Under the pieces are notes generated by a model, which did not search any database, was not told the origin of the DNA, and saw only the letters and a program-made list of their open reading frames with translations. Below are positions 58,771 through 64,000 of a stretch of DNA of 64,000 nt, piece by piece; position 1 is the stretch's first letter, and every line of letters begins with the position of its first letter. The translations under genes were made by a program, and so were the position numbers. The DNA comes from Chelonoidis abingdonii (taxonomy: Eukaryota; Chordata; Testudines; Testudinidae): the NCBI RefSeq assembly GCF_003597395.2, contig NC_133790.1, forward strand, positions 22,475,854 to 22,539,853, in the 5' to 3' direction.

Positions 58771-60171
58771 TGCAGGGCCAATCTTGCTCACCTTACTTGG
58801 GCAAAATGCCCAATTAATTTAGTGAGTCAGGATGGCAAAAAGGTCCCAGCCTTGTTCAACATCTGACCACTTCATGCCTCATTTTGGCTTCAGCTTCTCG
58901 TTCTTCCCAAGTACAAGCTCTCCCCCCATTGCTTTACCATTCTTCAGGGGCTATCTCCAGATTTTCCTTATCCTCAGATAATAGACTTTTACTCTTTCCT
59001 TCCCATCTTCTAGGTCCTAGTCTCTTGCATTCAGCTTCTCCTTGTCCCCTGAGCATAGGCTCTCTCCCTGGCCCTATACAACTTCTGGGGCATGGGGGCC
59101 TATCTCTTCCATTCCAGCTGCTCCTTTCCTCAGTTGTGAGGTTGCTTTTTGAGGGCGTTTTCACCTCCCTTTTGTTACTTGAACAATAAGTAACCCAGGT
59201 AGTTAGTTATAAACTCAAAGGGAACAAGAGGCTAGTTGATAATTTATAGCAACATCTCAAATTTAAATGGAAAGTAAATATCAAGTTGTTAGCATTAAAG
59301 AAAACCCAATCCAGAGAGCTGGGGATGTAACATTCAGGGGACCTTCTCTCTCCAGTCTTCCTGATTTTTCTTCCCAATCCTTCTCTCTCTCCCATTTTTT
59401 TGTCCTCTTTCTGTCTATCCTCTTTCCTTTACTCTCCACCACCTCTCAGGGCAGCACAATCTGATCGTTTTCAGATTCCCTTGTGCCAAAGATCTGATTT
59501 GATCTCTTGGAGGCAGGTTCTGAATTCCTTGTGCTTTGAACTGGAAACAAGTTCAAAGGAGGTCCAGAGCTTTGAAGTGCTCAGGATCATCCCTCCAGTC
59601 CTTTTCAATGAAGAGTGCCAGACATCTATCCGTGGATTTCAGTGCACAAACTGGACCTGAGATAGGCAGAGAGCAGGGAAGGTAAGACTAACCTCAGCAT
59701 GGTTGTTTTCATTTGAACTTTGCTTGGTTTGCCTTAGCTTGGCCTATACAATCATATACTGATATAAAAGGGGTGTTATAGCTTAATCTCAGGGCCCCTC
59801 AGCAACCAGCTCCCTGAGGGAAAGGACTGGGCCTTTCACCTCTACAGCTCCCTGTTTCCTCTTCAGAAAATATGCCCAGAAAATCTTATAACCTCAACCT
59901 CCCTCTTTCCTTGTGGAATTCTACCCTTTGGCCTAGAGGGAAAAATTGCTATACCTAGCCACAGGTAACAGCAGCCCTTATCCTGCCTTCTCATTATACA
60001 TCCACTGCATACCCCTCACCACCTGAAGTCTGCTCCTTCCCCTGGCCCACACCAAAGACAATTGGTTTTCTGACTTCTCCATAGGGAATAGCTAATAATT
60101 GCCCCATAGCCTTCCCCAACATATGAATTAATTTACTATTGACTTCTCCCTCCAGTTCTGTCCTTTGTGGA

Positions 60172-60214
60172 GTGAATTGAGGCATTTCCAAAAACACTTA
60201 CGTTATTTAGGATT
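60172..60214. repeat. 43-bp duplicated block, copy 1
   Basis: Matches 60996-61038 at about 38 of 43 positions in the same orientation; both start GTGAATTGAGGCATTT and end TTATTTAGGATT. Confidence 0.7.
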
Positions 60215-60995
60215 GTGGGTCCCATGGAAGAGCAATGAGACTTGTACTTCTGAATCACTGAGGTACTCTTGAAAATCCCATCCCTTATCTCTCTTCTGGG
60301 ATTCACAGTGTAGTGAGTGAAGGGCTCGCCCATTAGCTCCTCACTAAGGAAACCTCCCTATGGACTGCATACTCAGTGTATTTTGTATGGACAAAGGGTA
60401 ATGGACTCCAGCAAGTGAACTTAGAGCTATGTAAGGGGGCAATTGCCTTCATACTGGATTTATTCAGTGTAATACAGAGGTTCACAAACTGCTTCGCAGA
60501 ATCACTAGTGTTTCACAGAGCACATACTAATGGTCTGCAGAAAGGGGATGGGTCACGCTGTGATGTTTCTCCTTGTTCGCAGGCAGTACATCAAAAGCAC
60601 AGAAATATCTTAAAGATTTTCCTATGTTACTTTCCCATGTAAACAGGTAAGTTACTGTGACCATGAACAGAAGGTGAGGTGTACATGAGACAATCTTTTG
60701 ATTGAGATGTGGTCTACAATAGTCTGAAAACTGCTAGTAACACATAAGGGGATTTCTGCACTTTCATAGTGCCTATGTATTTGAATACCACAAAATCATG
60801 CATTCAGGTTTTTGAGCAACCATCAATCTGCAAGCAGAGAAGCTCTGTTCTGCATGCCATTGTGCTAGGTGAGCAAGGCTGCTCTCCTTCCTTGTGTCCC
60901 ATCTGGTGGGAAGTGATTTCTATAATACACCATTTTGTACTATGTATAATATATATTGACTTCTTATCACACCTCCAATCCTGTTTCTTTTTCAA

Positions 60996-61038
60996 GTGAA
61001 TTGAGGCATTTTCAAATACACCTACATTATTTAGGATT
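60996..61038. repeat. 43-bp duplicated block, copy 2
   Basis: Direct copy of 60172-60214, 824 bp away. Followed by an AT-rich (ATT)n-like patch at 61040-61080. Confidence 0.7.
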
Positions 61039-61324
61039 ATTTATATATAATATAAATTATTATTTTATTATTATTCTAAGGATATGCCCGTCAGGCCTTC
61101 TTCTGTTAAAAGGTTTCTTTCCTGAAGGGGCTTCTTAGTTGTTAGCTATTGCTTGCCCATTATTGTTCTCTGATATTGACCCAGATGCTTTTAATTTACT
61201 TCCCCAAACAGACAATTGCTTTTTAAAATTGTGCAGAAAGGCAGAGATTTTTATCAGACCTGTCTATCCACTGCCCCCATTTAGGAGACGTTTTTAATGG
61301 GTTTGGGTTAATATGCTCCATGCC

Positions 61325-61560
61325 TTGTGGTTAAGACACAGGACCAGATTCCAGAAGACCCTTGTTCTATTTCCAGCACTTCCACCAACGTCCTATGTAA
61401 CCATGGCTAAGGCACTTAACCTCTCTGTGCCTTAGTTTCCTTGTCTGTAAATGAGGATGATGTCTCATTCACAGTGTGTAAAGAGCTTTGAGATGCTCAG
61501 TTAGAAAATGCTGAAGAAGTGCAAAGCATTACTGTAAAAATGTGGTATAGAAATTAGTTT
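61325..61560 (+). repeat. MIR-like SINE
   Basis: GTGGTTAAGACACAGGACCA, AAGGCACTTAACCTCTCTGT, GCCTTAGTTTCCTTGTCTGT and AAAGAGCTTTGAGATGCTCA occur in MIR order. One of the clearest SINE copies in the window. Confidence 0.7.
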
Positions 61561-61999
61561 TGTGCTGAAACTGACAGAAACCACAGGGCAACTGGAAAGA
61601 ATGGGAAGATCAAAAACCAGAGTTTATGCCAAGGTGAAAGGAGATGTGGGGGTGAAGGACCATACTGGATCCCCAACTCCTGGATAGGAATTCCCTCCAA
61701 AGTTGTGAAATTCTCTTTACCAAAGCACAGTGGATAGAGTTTAATTCCTGCTTCATCCATTCATTAAAGAGGGGATTAAGCCAGGTGCTCTTCTCTAGCT
61801 TCCATGGATTTCCCTATGGAGAGGCACCTGATAAATCATCAGAAGTTAATGATCAAAAAGCTTATCAGGGTCTTTTCGTTTATAAATTTATAAGACAAAA
61901 GAGAAATAATAAAGCCATTGGATAATTAGTAACTAGCCAGGGCCCGCCCGGTGCAACTGGAGCTCAAACTGCCCCAAGATTTCTACACAGGCTTAGGGA

Positions 62000-62100
62000 G
62001 AAGAGAGAGAGAAGGAGATGGGTAAAAGCAATGTGAAAGAGAGACAGACAGACACAGACAGGTAGACATAGAAACAGGGTGAAGAGAGACAGAGAGAAGT
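62000..62100. repeat. Purine-rich GACA/GAGA tract
   Basis: Irregular GAGA and GACAGACA repeats on the plus strand. Confidence 0.7.
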
Positions 62101-63570
62101 GATGGGGAGATAGGAAAGGAGGATCTGAGGAAAACAGATATAGAACAGGGGAGCTGGAAACAGCAAGGGTATAAGAAGGGGGGGGACAAAATGAATAGGC
62201 AAAGAAGGGAAAGGGGTTTATTGGATGGAAAAGAAGATTGAGTTATGGGGAGCATCTTTCCTCTCAGGTAAGTGCTGTTCCTGTCTATTTTTTTCCTTCA
62301 GCTATTGTAATGTGATCAGCTCCAAATCTGCCCAGACTCTCTAGAGGTCAGGCAACAGAACCGTCCCCGCTTAAATATTACAGTGAATATTAACCCTTAA
62401 GTACTGTGCTCTCTATCTTGGGGCTATTGCTGGGGTTTTGTGTGTACTTCTTCTTGTTATGCTTTGTATTAATATCCTTTCCTTATAAAAAGGAATGGCC
62501 ACAAAGCCGGTAAATCCTCTAACTGGAGTTTAATTTTCTCAAAAAAGATTGTGAGTAGCGGTTTGAGTCTCCAGAACATCACAGTCACCCTGTGCCTCCT
62601 ATCTGCTCATAATCTTGGAGAGTCGCTTCAGTGCAGATGGATGAGATTTTGTGGCTAAGAATTTAATTGTGTTAGGTGGATTTGAAGGGTGATATCCTGA
62701 AGTCCTTGCTCAGGCAGACCATCCATTGGAATCCCTAGGATTCATGTTGCTGAGTTAGAATTGCAGGAGCACAATTCTGATTCTGTCTATGGGCTTACTG
62801 GAGTGAAATGAGTGTGATTGGTTCAGGAAGCTCATATTTTTTGGCTATTAAGAATAAATAATTGCATGTTCAGGCAAGTCATACAACAGTAGTCTGTAGA
62901 CTGCACACTTGTCTATATTCAGTGTTCATGATGGGAGATGGAGGATAGAAGGGTAATGTCGACCTGGATTGCCAACCAATTTGGCTTGCACTTCTTCATC
63001 TGAAATTCCCACTGAAATCAATGGGAGTCTTACATCCACAAAGATATGAAGATCAGGCTCTCTTAATTTGTCTCTACTGACAAATACTTGACTCTAGCTA
63101 AAATCAGTAAAATAAAAATATACATCTTGGTAAAAATGGCAAGAGAATTTAGGAGTATTCTTCCCTCCTATGATGAGAATTCCCACACTACATGATAGAA
63201 GTTAAATATGATGGCTTCTTTTTTTATTTTTTTCTAACAATTGAAATGGTGGCTTCTGTAAAAACTGACAAACAGTTGAAGTGACAGAAGTTGTACAGCT
63301 CCCAGATTTTTCTAAAGTCATTGTTTCCCAGATGATATTAGCACTTTTAATATGTAATGGGGCCCCATAGCACTTTGTGTATGCGTATTTTTTCAATGTC
63401 TTTGGAAGAGAACTGAACATTATTAAGGAACATGAAGCTTGTCAGTTTGGTTTTGGGGCTGGCATTGATGGGGAGAACTCTGCACCCCTAATGTATTTCA
63501 GGGAAGAGATGAAGGAAAGAGAAATAAAGGGACGGAGAGCAAGAAGGGGAAAGGAAAACCATGTCCTTAC

Positions 63571-63905
63571 TGTAATAGTCTGTCCACAACAGCCTTCTGG
63601 TGAGCAGCCTCCTCTGGACTCAGGTTTTCCAGCTCCTTCATGATTGGAGGGGTGAATTCCTCCCCATCGTCCGAGGTTTCCTCCTCGGACATCCTGGATT
63701 CCTCCATCCCATTGGACAGATTGGGAATTTCAGCACAGGGTTCCCCTTTTTCCACCTGGATGGCACTGATGGCACGCTGGCTTTCACTCTGCAGCGCATA
63801 GGGGTCCACTTCCCCAAGCGCTTTGATCAGGGTCTCCTTGGTTAGCCCTGACTCCAGCAATGCTCCCAGCAGCTCCATCTGAAGATGACTCAGCTTAGAG
63901 ACCAT
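63571..63905 (-). CDS. HNF1A: HNF1A exon 1 (start codon)
   Basis: 335 nt (human 326) to donor gtaagg at 63570, ending at a split Gln codon as in human. Start chosen at 63905 (MVSKLSHL) by human alignment and context ACCATGG; an in-frame ATG three codons upstream (63914, MKTMVSK) is less likely. Encodes the dimerisation helix and acidic linker up to [14 protein letters not shown]. Confidence 0.96.
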
Positions 63906-64000
63906 GGTCTTCACTCTGGTGTCCCTTGGATTTGAGTTTCAGCACGTTCTGCTTTCAGTCTTCCCTACACCATGTTCCTGAGGTAATACACCCAACTGTC
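63906..64000 (-). promoter_or_regulatory. HNF1A: HNF1A 5' UTR / start of proximal promoter (cut by window edge)
   Basis: Only 95 bases upstream of the start codon are present. No TATA box or clear HNF4A-type site can be called in them. Confidence 0.4.

Overview
This is a window of vertebrate nuclear DNA. It holds parts or all of four multi-exon protein genes: LIMK2 (5' end only), RNF185, CUSTOS (human C12orf43) and HNF1A. I read every exon directly from reading-frame continuity, GT/AG splice sites and agreement with the known protein families. The interspersed repeats point to a turtle: short hAT-type elements with 8-bp target duplications, CR1 3' ends, MIR/CORE-SINE fragments and AT- or GC-rich elements of types I associate with turtle genomes. 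The exon structures and protein divergence suit a sauropsid. I rate turtle as likely, not proven.

Layout, left to right. Positions 1-15,220 (minus strand): the 5' end of LIMK2. An upstream CpG-island promoter feeds exons 1a and 2a, and an internal promoter feeds exon 1b. Both forms end in the same splice phase and must join a common third exon left of the window. Positions 15,800-16,460: a hAT-type element separates LIMK2 from RNF185. Positions ~17,215-36,300 (minus): RNF185, six coding exons (one only 19 nt), a non-coding CpG-island first exon and a long 3' UTR. Positions ~36,600-39,000: intergenic DNA with a decayed R2-like retrotransposon remnant and a hAT-type element. Positions 39,255-~44,830 (plus): CUSTOS, six exons, predicted 271 aa. 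Positions ~45,815-63,905 (minus): HNF1A, all ten coding exons, predicted 634 aa, with the start codon 95 bases from the right edge.

RNF185 and CUSTOS are divergent neighbours, and CUSTOS and HNF1A converge tail to tail as in human. In human, LIMK2-RNF185 lie on 22q12 and C12orf43-HNF1A on 12q24, so the window spans a junction between two blocks that mammals keep apart. The genes share no pathway: a cofilin kinase, an ER ubiquitin ligase, a nuclear Wnt modulator and a liver/pancreas transcription factor. I found no RNA genes and no CRISPR array. The most notable items are the dual LIMK2 first exons, the 19-nt microexon inside the RNF185 RING domain, the R2-like remnant outside rDNA, the synteny junction and several well-delimited palindromic or hAT-type elements.
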